Assembly (NCBI RefSeq): GCF_003311635.1
Contig: NZ_QEXL01000001.1
Coordinates: 92,844 to 156,843 of the forward strand
DNA length: 64,000 nucleotides
Direction: 5' to 3'
Source of the DNA: Novacetimonas cocois
GTDB taxonomy: Bacteria > Pseudomonadota > Alphaproteobacteria > Acetobacterales > Acetobacteraceae
Part shown: piece by piece, positions 41,582-51,374 of the stretch
How the letters are laid out: each line of letters opens with the position of its first letter
How positions within the stretch are numbered: the stretch's first letter is position 1
Notes under the pieces: model-generated
What the model saw: only the letters and a program-made list of their open reading frames with translations
The model's database searches: none
What the model was told of the DNA's origin: nothing
Made by a program: the position numbers and the translations under genes

Positions 41582-44500
41582 GAGGGTGCCTGTGTGGGGT
41601 CTGTGTTACGCGGCCCGGTTTCGCCCGCCAGCGCGAAACGCCGCCGCAGCCGCACGCTGATCCGGTCCATGAACAGATAGATGACCGGCGTTGTGAACAG
41701 CGTCAGCAGCTGGCTGACCAGCAGGCCGCCCACGATGGCGATGCCCAGCGGACGCCGCAGTTCCGATCCGGTGCCGGTGCCGATCACCATGGGGACCGCG
41801 CCCAGCATGGCCGCCAGCGTCGTCATCAGGATGGGCCGGAAACGCAGCAGGGCGGCATGGCGGATCGAATGCAGCGGCGACATGCCCTCTATCCGTTCGG
41901 CCTCAAGTGCAAAATCGATCATCATGATGGCGTTTTTCTTGACGATACCGATCAGCAGTACCAGCCCGATGATTCCCATGATGTCCAGTCCCGATCCCGT
42001 GACCAGCAGCGCCAGCAGCGCGCCGATCCCTGCGGATGGCAGGGTGGAGAGGATCGTGATCGGGTGAATGAAGCTTTCATACAGGATGCCCAGCACGATA
42101 TAGACCGCCGCCAGCGCGGCCAGCACCAGCCATGCCTCGTTCGAAAGGGAGCTGCGGAAGGCGGCGGCCGTTCCCTGGAACGAGGTCTGGAAGGTGGAGG
42201 GTAGGTGGATTTCATGTTCCACCCGCTCGATCGCGTCCGTTGCGCTGCCCAGCGAATAACCCGGCGTCACGTTGAAGGAGATCGTCGTCGCGGGGAACTG
42301 CCCCACATGCGTGATCAGCAGCGGCGCGGTATCCTGCGTCACGGACGTGACCGAGGCCAGGGGCACCAGCCCCGACGTGGGCGAGCGGGTGGGGCCAGAG
42401 GTGCTTTCCCCCGAATTGCCGCTGATCCCCGGCAGGTACATCTGGTTCAGGGAGGTCAGGCTCTTCTGGAATGCGGGATCGGCCTCCAGGATGACGCGAT
42501 ACTGGTTGGACTGCGTGAAGATGGTGGAGATCTGGCGCTGTCCAAAGGAATCATACAGCACGTTGTCGATCGTCTGCGGCGTGATGGAGTACCGCGCCCC
42601 CGTCGTGCGGTCCAGCGTCACGTGCGCCACCAGCCCCGCGGCTTGCAGGTCGGAGGTCACGTCCGATAGGGCCGGTTCCTTGCGCAGCCGGTCGATGAAT
42701 TTCGGGACCCAGCTGGTGAACTGGTTGTAATCGGGATTTTCCAGCAGGAACTGGTACTGCGTCGCCGCGACCGAGGTATCGAGCGACAGGTCCTGGATCG
42801 GCTGCAGATACAGGCTGGCCCCCGCGATATCCGCGGTTTCGCGCTGTATGCGGCTGGCGATCGTGCTGGCGTTGTCGCTGCGCTTGTCCTGCGGGCGCAG
42901 GTTGATGAGGAAGCGTCCCTGATTGAGGGTGACGTTCTGTCCGTCCACCCCGATGAAGGAGGACAGGCTGGTGACATCGGGATCCTTGAGGATGCGATCG
43001 GCCAGTTCCTGCTGATGACGCTTCATGGCGTCAAAGGAGGTCGACTGCGCCATGACCGAGATGCCCTGGATGACGCCGGTATCCTGCGTGGGGAAAAAAC
43101 CCTTGGGAATGATGACGGCCAGCACCCCGGTCAGGCCGAGCGTGATGACAAACAGCGCGAGCATCAGGCGCTGGTGACGCAGCACGACATCCAGCGCGCG
43201 GCCATAACCCGCGATGGTGGCGGTCATGGCGTGTTCGACATGCACGGCCCATGCCGCTTCCTTGCGGCCTTCGCGCTTTTCCGACAGCAGGCGCGCGCAC
43301 ATCATCGGCACCAGCGTCAGCGACACCACCGCCGACAGGATGATCGTCACCGCCAGCGTCACCGCGAATTCATGGAACAGGCGTCCCACCACGTCGCCCA
43401 TGAACAGCAGCGGGATCAGCACGGCGATCAGCGAGACCGTCAGCGATATGATGGTGAACCCGATTTCCCCCGCGCCCTTCAGCGCGGCGGTCATGCGGTC
43501 ATCGCCCATCTCGATGTAGCGGGCGATGTTTTCGATCATGACGATCGCATCGTCCACGACAAAGCCCGTGGCGATCGTCAGCGCCATCAGCGACAGGTTG
43601 TCCAGCGAAAAGCCCAGCAGGTACATCGCCGCCAGCGTGCCCACCAGTGACAGCGGCACCGACAGGCTGGGGATGATGGTGGCGGGCACGTTGCGCAGGA
43701 AGACGAAGATCACGCCCACGACAAGGAACAGCGCCAGTCCCAGCTCGAACTCCACATCCTCCACCGAGGCACGGATCGTCGTGGTGCGGTCCGTCAGCGG
43801 CGTGATGGTGATGCCGGGTGGCAGGGACTGCTGCAGGTGGGGAAGGGCGTACTTGATGTTGTCGACCACCGAAATGACGTTCGCGCCCGGCTGGCGTTGC
43901 ACGTTCAGCACAAGGGCGGGCGTCCTGTTGGCCCATGCCGCCAGTTCCGTGTTTTCCGGCCCGATCACCACCGTCGCGATATCGCGGATGCGCACCGGCC
44001 CGCTGTTCTGATAGGCCACGACCTGGTTGAGCAGCTGGTCCACGCCTGAAATCTGTCCATCGATCCGCAGGGTGGTCGCGCGCTGCGGGCCGTCGAACGT
44101 GCCGGTGGGCGAATTGACGTTCACGTTGCCGATGGTCGTGCGCAGGGTATCGAGGTCAATGCCGAACGAGGTCAGTTTCGGGATGTTGACCCGCACGCGG
44201 ATCGCCTTGCGGTTGCCGCCCGACAGGGTGACGAGGCCGACCCCCGAAATCTGGCTGATTTTCTGCGCAAGGCGGGTATCGATGTAATCCTCGACCTCCG
44301 TCAGGGGCATGGTCTTTGACGTGATGCCCAGCGTCAGGACCGGGGTGTCGGCCGGGTTGACCTTGGCATAGACCGGGGGCGCGGGAAGGTCGCTCGGCAG
44401 CAGGGAGTTGGCCTGGTTGATGGCGGCCTGCACTTCCTGCTCGGCAATGTCCATCGTCATCGTCAGGCCGAAGCGCAGCGTGATGACCGACGCCCCGCCG

Positions 44501-44754
44501 GACGACTGCGACGTCATCTGGTCCAGTCCCGACATCTCCCCGAACTGCGTCTCCAGCGGTGCCGTGACGGACGTGGCCATCACGTCCGGGCTGGCGCCGG
44601 GATAGAAGGTCTGCACCGTGATCGTCGGGTATTCGACCTCCGGCAGGGCGGAGACCGGCAGGAAGTGATAGCCCAGCAGCCCCGCGAGCATGATGGCGAG
44701 CATGAGCAGCGTGGTCGCGACCGGGCGCTGGATAAACAGGCGGGAGGGATTCAC
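41578..44754 (-). CDS. mdtB: Multidrug efflux RND permease, MdtB-like
   Basis: This 1058-residue permease pairs with the MdtC-like protein. I chose GTG at 44754 ([17 protein letters not shown]) because GGAG lies 8 nt upstream and homology begins there; an ATG at 44793 would add 13 unrelated residues. Paired Asp ([10 protein letters not shown]) near residue 400 and TM10 Lys ([10 protein letters not shown]) are present. The end overlaps the MdtC-like start. The adaptor gene ends 70 bp upstream on this strand. Confidence 0.9.
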   Translation of the reverse strand: MNPSRLFIQRPVATTLLMLAIMLAGLLGYHFLPVSALPEVEYPTITVQTFYPGASPDVMATSVTAPLETQFGEMSGLDQMTSQSSGGASVITLRFGLTMTMDIAEQEVQAAINQANSLLPSDLPAPPVYAKVNPADTPVLTLGITSKTMPLTEVEDYIDTRLAQKISQISGVGLVTLSGGNRKAIRVRVNIPKLTSFGIDLDTLRTTIGNVNVNSPTGTFDGPQRATTLRIDGQISGVDQLLNQVVAYQNSGPVRIRDIATVVIGPENTELAAWANRTPALVLNVQRQPGANVISVVDNIKYALPHLQQSLPPGITITPLTDRTTTIRASVEDVEFELGLALFLVVGVIFVFLRNVPATIIPSLSVPLSLVGTLAAMYLLGFSLDNLSLMALTIATGFVVDDAIVMIENIARYIEMGDDRMTAALKGAGEIGFTIISLTVSLIAVLIPLLFMGDVVGRLFHEFAVTLAVTIILSAVVSLTLVPMMCARLLSEKREGRKEAAWAVHVEHAMTATIAGYGRALDVVLRHQRLMLALFVITLGLTGVLAVIIPKGFFPTQDTGVIQGISVMAQSTSFDAMKRHQQELADRILKDPDVTSLSSFIGVDGQNVTLNQGRFLINLRPQDKRSDNASTIASRIQRETADIAGASLYLQPIQDLSLDTSVAATQYQFLLENPDYNQFTSWVPKFIDRLRKEPALSDVTSDLQAAGLVAHVTLDRTTGARYSITPQTIDNVLYDSFGQRQISTIFTQSNQYRVILEADPAFQKSLTSLNQMYLPGISGNSGESTSGPTRSPTSGLVPLASVTSVTQDTAPLLITHVGQFPATTISFNVTPGYSLGSATDAIERVEHEIHLPSTFQTSFQGTAAAFRSSLSNEAWLVLAALAAVYIVLGILYESFIHPITILSTLPSAGIGALLALLVTGSGLDIMGIIGLVLLIGIVKKNAIMMIDFALEAERIEGMSPLHSIRHAALLRFRPILMTTLAAMLGAVPMVIGTGTGSELRRPLGIAIVGGLLVSQLLTLFTTPVIYLFMDRISVRLRRRFALAGETGPRNTDPTQAPS

Positions 44755-44824
44755 GCGGTCATCTCCGTCGAAGGCAGGACGATGGGCGGGCACACGACGG
44801 TATCAGCCGTGATCGCGGGCGGGA

Positions 44825-46051
44825 TCATCCCTGCTTCGGCGCGGACGGGGCATCGGCGGCCGCTTCGGCCGGGATGCTGACCTTTATCCCGCTGCGCAGG
44901 TGATCGACGCCATCGGTCACGACGGTTTCGCCCTCCTTCAGGCCCGACGACACGACCGTCATGCTGTCATTGGCATGCCCGGTCTTCACGTCCCGGACAT
45001 CGACGGTCCTGTCCGCCTTGACGACATAGACGAACTGTCCGTTGGGGCCGGTCTGCAACGCGTTCGTCGGCACCAGCAGGACGCCATGTTCCGTCGTCAC
45101 CATCAGGTGCGCGTTGACGAACTGGTTGGGAAACAGCGTTTCCTCGTTATTGGGGAAAATGGCGCGCATGCGCACGGTGCCGGTCGAGGTGTCGATCTGG
45201 CTGTCCAGCACGCTGACCTGCCCGTCGGCGATCTTGTGCTCGTTACTGCTGTCCCATGCCTCCACCGGCAGGGAGGCCCCGGCATGCAGGCGGTCCGCCA
45301 CGGGCCCGATATCGTTTTCCGGCAGCGTGAAAATGACCGAAATCGGCTGCATCTGCGTCAGGATCACCAGACCGTTCGTCTGTCCCGCCGTGATGTAGTT
45401 GCCCGCATCCACCTGACGGATGCCGACGCGGCCATCAACGGGGGCGATGATGTGGCAGTACTGGATCTGGAGCTTTTCATTATCGACCAGCGCCTGGTCC
45501 GCCTTGACCGTGCCCTCGTACTGTTCGACCAGGAACTGCTGGTCGCGCGCCGTCATGGCCGACACGCTGTTCTGCCGGATCAGGGTCTGGTAGCGCACGT
45601 TGTCCACCCGCGCCTTTTCCAGCTGCGCCTTGTCCTGCGCCAGCTGCCCCTCGTACTGCGCCAGCAGCACGTCATAGGGCCGCGTGTCCACAAGGGCGAG
45701 CAGGTCGCCCTTGTGGACATGCTGCCCTTCGGTAAACAGGACCTTCATCAGATAGCCGTCGATGCGCGACTGTACCGTGACGTTTGTGATGGGCACGACG
45801 GTGCCCAGTTCCGTCAGCACGAACGGCATGTCGCCGGCATGCACGCTTGCAACGGCGACGGGCTGTGGCGCGTTGTTGGCGTCATGTTTCTTGCCGCTGC
45901 CGCCGCTGTGGGGACGCAGGAACGCAACCGCCAGCATGAGCGCGAACGCGCCAAGACCGCCCCATACAAGGAGGCGCTTGCGCCGGGGAGGAGGATTGGG
46001 GCTGCTGTTCGTGGGGGAAGGGGATGACGGGGACTGGGTTGGGGTATCCAT
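44825..46051 (-). CDS. mdtA: RND periplasmic adaptor, MdtA-like
   Basis: This 408-residue adaptor should connect the MdtBC permease pair to the channel. It has a cytoplasmic Ser/Pro-rich start, a membrane anchor at about residues 28-46, then the lipoyl half (T-V-Q-S-R-I-D-G-Y-L), an alpha-hairpin, and the I-I-A-P-V-D-G-R-V-G-I-R-Q-V-D-A-G motif typical of MdtA. ATG 46051 (M-D-T-P-T-Q-S-P) is preferred over ATG 46087, which would add an atypical segment. The promoter is expected in the 180-bp AT-rich spacer upstream. Confidence 0.9.
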   Translation of the reverse strand: MDTPTQSPSSPSPTNSSPNPPPRRKRLLVWGGLGAFALMLAVAFLRPHSGGSGKKHDANNAPQPVAVASVHAGDMPFVLTELGTVVPITNVTVQSRIDGYLMKVLFTEGQHVHKGDLLALVDTRPYDVLLAQYEGQLAQDKAQLEKARVDNVRYQTLIRQNSVSAMTARDQQFLVEQYEGTVKADQALVDNEKLQIQYCHIIAPVDGRVGIRQVDAGNYITAGQTNGLVILTQMQPISVIFTLPENDIGPVADRLHAGASLPVEAWDSSNEHKIADGQVSVLDSQIDTSTGTVRMRAIFPNNEETLFPNQFVNAHLMVTTEHGVLLVPTNALQTGPNGQFVYVVKADRTVDVRDVKTGHANDSMTVVSSGLKEGETVVTDGVDHLRSGIKVSIPAEAAADAPSAPKQG

Positions 46052-46231
46052 GTTCAGGTCAGTTTTCCACCACAGGTTGCATTGCATCGACCACCGGAAC
46101 AGGCCGTCTGCCGGGGGGCGATGGCGTGCGGCGGTCAGGGTAACTTGGAAACGGCACAGGCATAAAGTATTGGAATGTAACGTCCCAAAGAATATATTTT
46201 TTGTTATAGAGATGAATGTTTCAGTGTCGAT
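46052..46231 (-). promoter_or_regulatory. MFS-mdtA spacer
   Basis: This 180-bp spacer is AT-rich in its half next to the MFS gene (46160-46231) and GC-rich near mdtA. It is the likely promoter region of the mdtA-mdtB-mdtC-channel operon, but I could not fix a convincing -35/-10 pair. There is no hairpin that would clearly terminate the upstream MFS transcript, so co-transcription is also possible. Confidence 0.3.
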
Positions 46232-47713
46232 TTAAATTTTGGTATGGTTTGGAGCACTTTGCCCGACCGTGGGATCGTGGCCACTGATTTCCGCTCCGGC
46301 CCGGGGTGACAGGCGTGCCAGCAGTACTGATGCCGGCGCGCAGAGGACACCCATCGTGACGAACGCCGCGCTGAAGGCGCCGCCCGTGGCCGCGCCCGCA
46401 TCCCCTGTGGAAAACATCATCCGCGAAAGCGACAGCACGGCGGCGGCGACACAGATGCCCAGTGACAGCGTCATCTGCTGCGCGGTGGAATAGAAGCTGG
46501 TCGCGGCACTCATCCGTTCCGGCGGCATGTCGGCATAGGCGATGGTGTTGTATCCCGTGAACTGCAGCGCCTGCGACATGCCCAGCCCGAGCATCGCCAC
46601 CACCAGCACCCATAATGACCAGTTCGCGCCAAACGCCGCGAGGAAACAGCACCCCGCCGGCAGCACGATCGCGTTGAGGACGAGGATGCGCCGGAATCCC
46701 CACTGACGGTAAAGGCGCACGGCCAGCACCCGCATGGCAAGCGCGCCAAGCGGTGCGACAAAGGTGATGGTGCCGCTGCGCGCGGCGCTGAGGCCGAATT
46801 CCAGCTGCAGGAAGGAGGGGAGAAGGAAGGCGATCGCCCCCGTCGCCAGACGTGAAAACGCGCCGGCGCAGATCGACACGCGAAACGTGCTGACCCGCCA
46901 CAGCGACAGGTCCAGCACCGGGTGCGCGACATGGCGGGCATGGCGGGCATACGCCCAGAGGCAGAGCATCCCCACGCTGAGGAGGCCGAGCATCGCCCCC
47001 GCCGGCAACTGTCCGTGGCTGGACAGTTCCGCCCCCAGCATCAGGGCGGCAAGGCCCGTGCCGGACAGCACGATCCCGCGCACGTCGAATGGCGCGACAT
47101 GGGGCGCGCGCACCTGCGGGATGAACAGGCGCGTCATGACGATGGCAACCAGCCCGACCGGGATGTTGATGTAGAATATCCACCGCCATGACAGGTAGGT
47201 CGTCAGTGCCCCGCCGATCACGGGGCCGGTCATCGGCCCCAGGGTCGCGGGCAGCATCATCCAGAACATCGCCCCGATCAGCGCGGATTTCGGCACGTTC
47301 TGCAGGATGACCAGACGCCCGACCGGCACCATCATCGCCCCGCCGATCCCCTGCAGCGCCCGGGCCAGCGCAAGGGTCCACAGCCCGGGGGCCATGCTGC
47401 ACAGGATGGAGCCGGCCATGAACACGATGATGGCCCATTGCAGCACGCGCCGCCCGCCAAAGCGGTCCGCCATCGGGCCGGAGGCGGGAATGAAGATCGC
47501 AAGGCTGAGCATATATGACGTCAGCGCGACGGCCGTGCGCGCCACATCGACGCCAAAGGTGCGCGCCATGGTGGGCAGTGCGGTCGTCAGAACCGTGCCG
47601 TCCATCTGTTCCATGAACAGGGTGCTGGCGACGATCAGGGCGACAATGCGCCGTCGGCCGGGCGGAATCACATCGGGGGAGGGAGGCTGGGTCGTTGGCA
47701 TGGCGGTCGGCAA
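46232..47713 (-). CDS. MFS drug exporter, DHA2 (EmrB/QacA) family, MdtD-like position
   Basis: This 493-residue inner-membrane transporter has the DHA2 layout of about 14 hydrophobic helices. Family marks are T-L-F-M-E-Q-M-D-G-T-V-L-T-T-A-L-P in the first helix and W-R-W-I-F-Y-I-N-I-P-V-G. In Escherichia coli an MFS gene (mdtD) follows mdtABC; here a similar gene precedes it on the same strand. Whether it is orthologous is not certain. The first ATG (47713) or the fifth codon (47701) may be the start. It is divergent from the CsbD-like gene across a 104-bp gap with GANTC sites at 47758 and 47776. Confidence 0.88.
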   Translation of the reverse strand: MPTAMPTTQPPSPDVIPPGRRRIVALIVASTLFMEQMDGTVLTTALPTMARTFGVDVARTAVALTSYMLSLAIFIPASGPMADRFGGRRVLQWAIIVFMAGSILCSMAPGLWTLALARALQGIGGAMMVPVGRLVILQNVPKSALIGAMFWMMLPATLGPMTGPVIGGALTTYLSWRWIFYINIPVGLVAIVMTRLFIPQVRAPHVAPFDVRGIVLSGTGLAALMLGAELSSHGQLPAGAMLGLLSVGMLCLWAYARHARHVAHPVLDLSLWRVSTFRVSICAGAFSRLATGAIAFLLPSFLQLEFGLSAARSGTITFVAPLGALAMRVLAVRLYRQWGFRRILVLNAIVLPAGCCFLAAFGANWSLWVLVVAMLGLGMSQALQFTGYNTIAYADMPPERMSAATSFYSTAQQMTLSLGICVAAAVLSLSRMMFSTGDAGAATGGAFSAAFVTMGVLCAPASVLLARLSPRAGAEISGHDPTVGQSAPNHTKI

Positions 47714-47817
47714 TCAACGCATTATCATGCAAGATAGGCAACCGCCGAAGGGAACGCGATTCCCGACGACGCGTTGAATCGTGGACATATCGCACAACAG
47801 AGGCAGGAGCATCGAAT

Positions 47818-48120
47818 ATGGCTGACATCAAGAACGAAGCCCTTGAAAACAAGGCTGAAGGACTGGTGGAGCAGGGCGTGGGCCGCATCAAGGACGCGGC
47901 GGGCGGCCTGACGGGGAATGCCGGCATGCAGGCGGAAGGGAAGGTCGATCAACTGTCCGGCATGGCGCGGCAGGAATTCGCCGAACTCTATGAGGAAACC
48001 GAGGGCAAGCTGGAAAAGGCCGTCACCTTCGTGCGCGAACGTCCGCTGGCGTCGCTGGGCATTGCCGCGGCCATCGGAACCCTGCTGGCGCTGATGTTCG
48101 TGCCCCGTCGCAAAAGCTGA
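47818..48120 (+). CDS. CsbD/YjbJ-like stress protein with C-terminal membrane segment
   Basis: This 100-residue protein has the CsbD helix pattern in its first half (K-A-E-G-L-V-E-Q-G-V-G-R-I-K-D-A-A-G-G-L-T-G) and a DUF883/YqjD-like end (R-E-R-P-L-A-S-L-G-I-A-A-A-I-G-T-L-L-A) closing with basic residues. It resembles the smaller protein at 36116 at both ends. CsbD-type genes are often stress-induced; the molecular role is unknown. ATG 47818 follows GGCAGGAG; upstream in-frame starts, as far as 47695, would run into the divergent MFS gene. Confidence 0.85.
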   Translation: MADIKNEALENKAEGLVEQGVGRIKDAAGGLTGNAGMQAEGKVDQLSGMARQEFAELYEETEGKLEKAVTFVRERPLASLGIAAAIGTLLALMFVPRRKS

Positions 48121-48131
48121 GGGAAGCTGTC

Positions 48132-48268
48132 GAGTCGCTTTTTTTTCATTTTAAGGGACTCGTTGATTCCAGAGCATCTTGCGCAACAGTACTTAAAAAT
48201 GGTTTTCATCCCTTCAGAACGGAATTCGCAAACGAATCGGGCTGCGACAGCACGATCCATTGCGAGTC
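48132..48268. promoter_or_regulatory. GANTC-dense leader of rnhB-ccrM
   Basis: Five GANTC sites lie between the CsbD-like stop and the rnhB start: 48132 (GAGTC), 48157 (GACTC), 48165 (GATTC), 48234 (GAATC) and 48264 (GAGTC). GANTC is the target of CcrM, encoded two genes down. The first two are also arms of an inverted repeat (CGAGTC/GACTCG) around a T-run. The region is AT-rich for this genome and should contain the promoter; a TTAA at 48151 with a G-T-T-G seven bases later is only a partial CtrA-like site. Confidence 0.6.
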
Positions 48269-48280
48269 GGGAAGGGGTGA

Positions 48281-48931
48281 ATGCCAGATTACTCACGCGA
48301 GAAGGCACATGGCGGCAGGGTCGCGGGCGTGGACGAGGTCGGACGCGGCCCGCTTGCGGGACCGGTTGTCGCGGCGGCTGTCATGTTCCTGCGCGGCGTG
48401 CCCGACGATCTGGCCGGGCGGCTGGATGATTCCAAGAAGCTGCGTCCCGCCCTGCGGGAACGGGCCTTTGCCGACCTTCACGCGTCTCCCTCCATCCTGA
48501 TTGGCGTGGCCGCCGCTTCCGTTGCGGAAATCGAACGCCACAACATCCTGCGTGCCGCCCACCTGGCGATGCAGCGCGCGGTCGCGCGGCTGTCGCGCCG
48601 TCCCGAACTCGTGCTTGTCGATGGCAATGCCGCGCCGGATTTCGGCTGCCCCGCGCAGTGTGTGGTGGGCGGCGATTCCCGATGCCTGTCGATTGCCGCG
48701 GCCTCCATCGTCGCCAAGGTCATACGCGACCGCCTGATGACGCGCCTTTCCCTGCGCTGGCCCGGCTATGGCTGGGAACGCAACGCCGGATACGGCACCC
48801 CCGCCCATCGCGCCGCGCTGCGCGCGGGCGGCATCACGCCGCACCATCGCGCCGCCTTTGGCACCGTGCGTCAGCTTGTCCTGTCCACATCCCCCCTCAG
48901 CCCTGAAAATGCGGAGCAGCCATCATGCTGA
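48281..48931 (+). CDS. rnhB: Ribonuclease HII
   Basis: RNase HII (216 residues) cuts the RNA strand at ribonucleotides in RNA-DNA hybrids. The active-site motif G-V-D-E-V-G-R-G gives D18 and E19, and a third acidic residue is in L-V-D-G-N (D114); the C-terminal Y-G-T-P-A-H region is conserved. The start at 48281 follows GGGAAGGGG. ccrM begins 22 bp after the stop, so the two are probably one operon, as in several other alphaproteobacteria. Confidence 0.95.
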   Translation: MPDYSREKAHGGRVAGVDEVGRGPLAGPVVAAAVMFLRGVPDDLAGRLDDSKKLRPALRERAFADLHASPSILIGVAAASVAEIERHNILRAAHLAMQRAVARLSRRPELVLVDGNAAPDFGCPAQCVVGGDSRCLSIAAASIVAKVIRDRLMTRLSLRWPGYGWERNAGYGTPAHRAALRAGGITPHHRAAFGTVRQLVLSTSPLSPENAEQPSC

Positions 48932-48953
48932 CACACTCATGAGCGGAGCCGTC

Positions 48954-50048
48954 ATGATGGAGCTGCCGCTGGACCAGATCCTGCGCGGCGACTGCGTGGA
49001 AATGATGCAGACCCTTCCCGCCGGGTCGATTGACTGCGTCTTTGCCGACCCTCCCTATAACCTGCAGCTGCGGGGGGAGTTGCGTCGCCCGGATGACAGC
49101 ATCGTCGATGGCGTCGATGACGACTGGGACAAATTCGCCGATCTTCAGGCCTATGACCGTTTTACCCGCGCATGGCTGAGCGAGGCGCGGCGCGTCCTGC
49201 GCAAGGACGGGACCATCTGGGTCATCGGGTCGTACCACAACATCTTCCGCATCGGGGCGATCCTGCAGGATCTGGGTTTCTGGATCCTCAATGACGTGAT
49301 CTGGCGTAAATCCAACCCCATGCCCAATTTCCGGGGACGGCGCTTTACCAACGCGCATGAAACCCTGATATGGGCGGCGCGGGGACCCGACAGCCGCTAT
49401 CGCTTCAACTACCAGGCGATGAAGGCGCTGAATGACGATGTGCAGATGCGCTCGGACTGGTACCTGCCCCTTTGCACCGGGGGGGAACGCCTGCGCAATG
49501 AACACGGGCTGAAGCTGCATCCGACGCAGAAACCCGAAAGCCTGCTGCATCGCGTGCTCATCGCCTCGACCAATGTCGATGACGTGGTGCTGGATCCCTT
49601 TACCGGAACGGGGACCACCCCGGCGATGGCGCGCCGGCTGCGGCGTCGCTTCATCGGGATCGAGCGCCACCCCGATTATGCGGAGGCCGCGATCGGGCGG
49701 GCGCGGCGTGAAAAGCCCGTGCCGCTGGACAGTGTGCTGACCACCCCGGCGCGGCGGGAATCACCGCGTATTCCGTTCGGTACACTGGTGGAACGCGGCA
49801 TCCTGCCTGCCGGCACCATCCTGATGGACCGGCAGAAGCGCGTGTTCGCCACCGTCGCCCCCGATGGCACGCTGATCAGCGGCGGGCATCGCGGATCGAT
49901 TCACAAGCTGGGGGCCACCCTGACGAACGCGCCGTCATGCAATGGCTGGACCTTCTGGTATTTCGAACGCGCGGGCGAACTGCAGCAGCTCGATATCCTG
50001 CGCAATGAACTGCGTGCTGAACAGGGCGGTGAGCAGGTTCGGGCGTAA
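48954..50048 (+). CDS. ccrM: Cell-cycle DNA adenine methyltransferase CcrM (GANTC)
   Basis: This 364-residue enzyme should methylate N6 of adenine in GANTC, a solitary methylation used for cell-cycle control in alphaproteobacteria. The beta-class motif order is clear: catalytic D-P-P-Y (residues 32-35, followed by N-L-Q-L) comes before the SAM-binding D-P-F-T-G-T-G-T-T from residue 214. The CcrM-specific C-terminal domain (L-I-S-G-G-H-R-G-S-I-H-K-L-G-A) follows. I chose ATG 48954 because GCGGAG lies 6 nt upstream; ATG 48957 and 48939 are close alternatives. There is no restriction gene nearby. Specificity is inferred from the family. Confidence 0.93.
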   Translation: MMELPLDQILRGDCVEMMQTLPAGSIDCVFADPPYNLQLRGELRRPDDSIVDGVDDDWDKFADLQAYDRFTRAWLSEARRVLRKDGTIWVIGSYHNIFRIGAILQDLGFWILNDVIWRKSNPMPNFRGRRFTNAHETLIWAARGPDSRYRFNYQAMKALNDDVQMRSDWYLPLCTGGERLRNEHGLKLHPTQKPESLLHRVLIASTNVDDVVLDPFTGTGTTPAMARRLRRRFIGIERHPDYAEAAIGRARREKPVPLDSVLTTPARRESPRIPFGTLVERGILPAGTILMDRQKRVFATVAPDGTLISGGHRGSIHKLGATLTNAPSCNGWTFWYFERAGELQQLDILRNELRAEQGGEQVRA

Positions 50049-50071
50049 CCGCCCGGGGCCGGTGGCAGGCG

Positions 50072-51325
50072 ATGGAATGGAACCGTACCGCGCATTCCGC
50101 GAACAGCACCGATAACTACCTGTTCAGCCAGCTGATCCCCTATATCGGCAACAAGCGTAAGCTGCTGCCCCTGATCGCCCGCGCCATTGCCGCGACGGGC
50201 GAAAACCCGCGTGAGACGGACTTTGTCGACCTGTTTTCCGGGACCGGGGTTGTCGGCCGCATGGCCAAGAAGATGGGGTTCAGGGTTATCGCCAATGACT
50301 GGGAACCCTATGGCGAAATCCTCAACCTCTGCTACCTCGCGACGCAGGGGCCACCAGTCTATTTTGACGGCGTGGCGTATGCGGATGTCATCGCGCGGCT
50401 CAATGCCCTGCCGCCGGTGGACGGATGGGTAACACGCCATCTGTGTCCTGATGATGACGTGGCCTATGACGTGGCGCGCGACCGCATGTTCTACATGCGC
50501 AAGAACGGGCGGCGGATCGACGCCATGCGCGAACAGATCGCACGGTGGGAGGATGCGGGGATGCTGTCACCCACGCAGCGGGCCTGCCTGCTGGCGCCAC
50601 TGCTGTTCAGCGCCTGCTACAACAGCAATACCAGTGGCCTGTTCAAGGGATTCCACAATGGCTGGGGCGGGCAGACCGGCACCGCCCTTTATCGTATCGC
50701 GGGGGATCTGTGCCTGCGGCCCGCGATGTTCGTGGATAATGGCCGTGACAACGTGGTGTTGCGGGCCGATGCGCAGGAGGTTGCGCAGGATTTGGGCCGT
50801 TATCTGTCGCGACCGGCCATCGCGTATATCGACCCGCCCTATAACCAGCATCCCTATGGCGCGAATTACCATGTCCTCAACAGTATCGCGTTATGGGACC
50901 GGCCATCCCTTTCCCCCAAGATCAGCGGCAGGGACAAGGCCGCGATCCGGACCGACTGGCGCACCGTGCGGCGCAGCGCCTATAATTATCGCGACCGGGC
51001 GACGCGGGCCTATGCCCGCCTGCTCAATACCCTGCCGGTGCGCTGGATCGCCACCAGCTACAGCACGGACGGCATGATCCCGCTGCGCGATATGGTCGCG
51101 GCGAACCATGCGCTGGGGAAGGTCCGCGTTTTCAGCCGGGGCTACAAGCGCTACCGCGTCAGCAGCCAGCGCTTTTCACGCAAGCCGATGAATGTGGAAT
51201 TCATCCTGCTGACCCGCGTCGGGCAGGCATGCGCCCAGTCCATCGACATGATTGTCGAGGAAATCAGATCGGCAGAAGCGCGGATACTCGCATCACACCC
51301 CGAAACCGCGACAGGTGCCGTATAA
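50072..51325 (+). CDS. D12-class (Dam/MboIIA-type) adenine-N6 DNA methyltransferase, solitary
   Basis: This 417-residue protein has the alpha-class order of motifs: motif X-like P-Y-I-G-N-K-R-K-L-L at residues 23-32, SAM-binding D-L-F-S-G-T-G from residue 53, and catalytic D-P-P-Y-N from residue 254. A roughly 195-residue stretch lies between motifs I and IV and should hold the target-recognition domain. It starts 23 bp after ccrM in the same direction, so it may be co-transcribed. No restriction endonuclease gene is adjacent, so it looks like an orphan methyltransferase. The recognition site is unknown. Confidence 0.85.
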   Translation: MEWNRTAHSANSTDNYLFSQLIPYIGNKRKLLPLIARAIAATGENPRETDFVDLFSGTGVVGRMAKKMGFRVIANDWEPYGEILNLCYLATQGPPVYFDGVAYADVIARLNALPPVDGWVTRHLCPDDDVAYDVARDRMFYMRKNGRRIDAMREQIARWEDAGMLSPTQRACLLAPLLFSACYNSNTSGLFKGFHNGWGGQTGTALYRIAGDLCLRPAMFVDNGRDNVVLRADAQEVAQDLGRYLSRPAIAYIDPPYNQHPYGANYHVLNSIALWDRPSLSPKISGRDKAAIRTDWRTVRRSAYNYRDRATRAYARLLNTLPVRWIATSYSTDGMIPLRDMVAANHALGKVRVFSRGYKRYRVSSQRFSRKPMNVEFILLTRVGQACAQSIDMIVEEIRSAEARILASHPETATGAV

Positions 51326-51374
51326 CGGGGGATAACAGCCTGTTTTCAGACAGTTTCCGGAAGGGAAGGCGGCC

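Noticed and set aside
46221-47927. Minus-strand alternative frame of 568 codons overlapping the MFS gene
   Set aside because: Same strand as the MFS gene but in another frame; lacks helices and is rich in Arg and His.
48121-48170. T8 run after the CsbD-like gene as a terminator
   Set aside because: Only a 4-bp stem precedes the T-run, and the better inverted repeat has the T-run in its loop; regulatory leader is the better reading.
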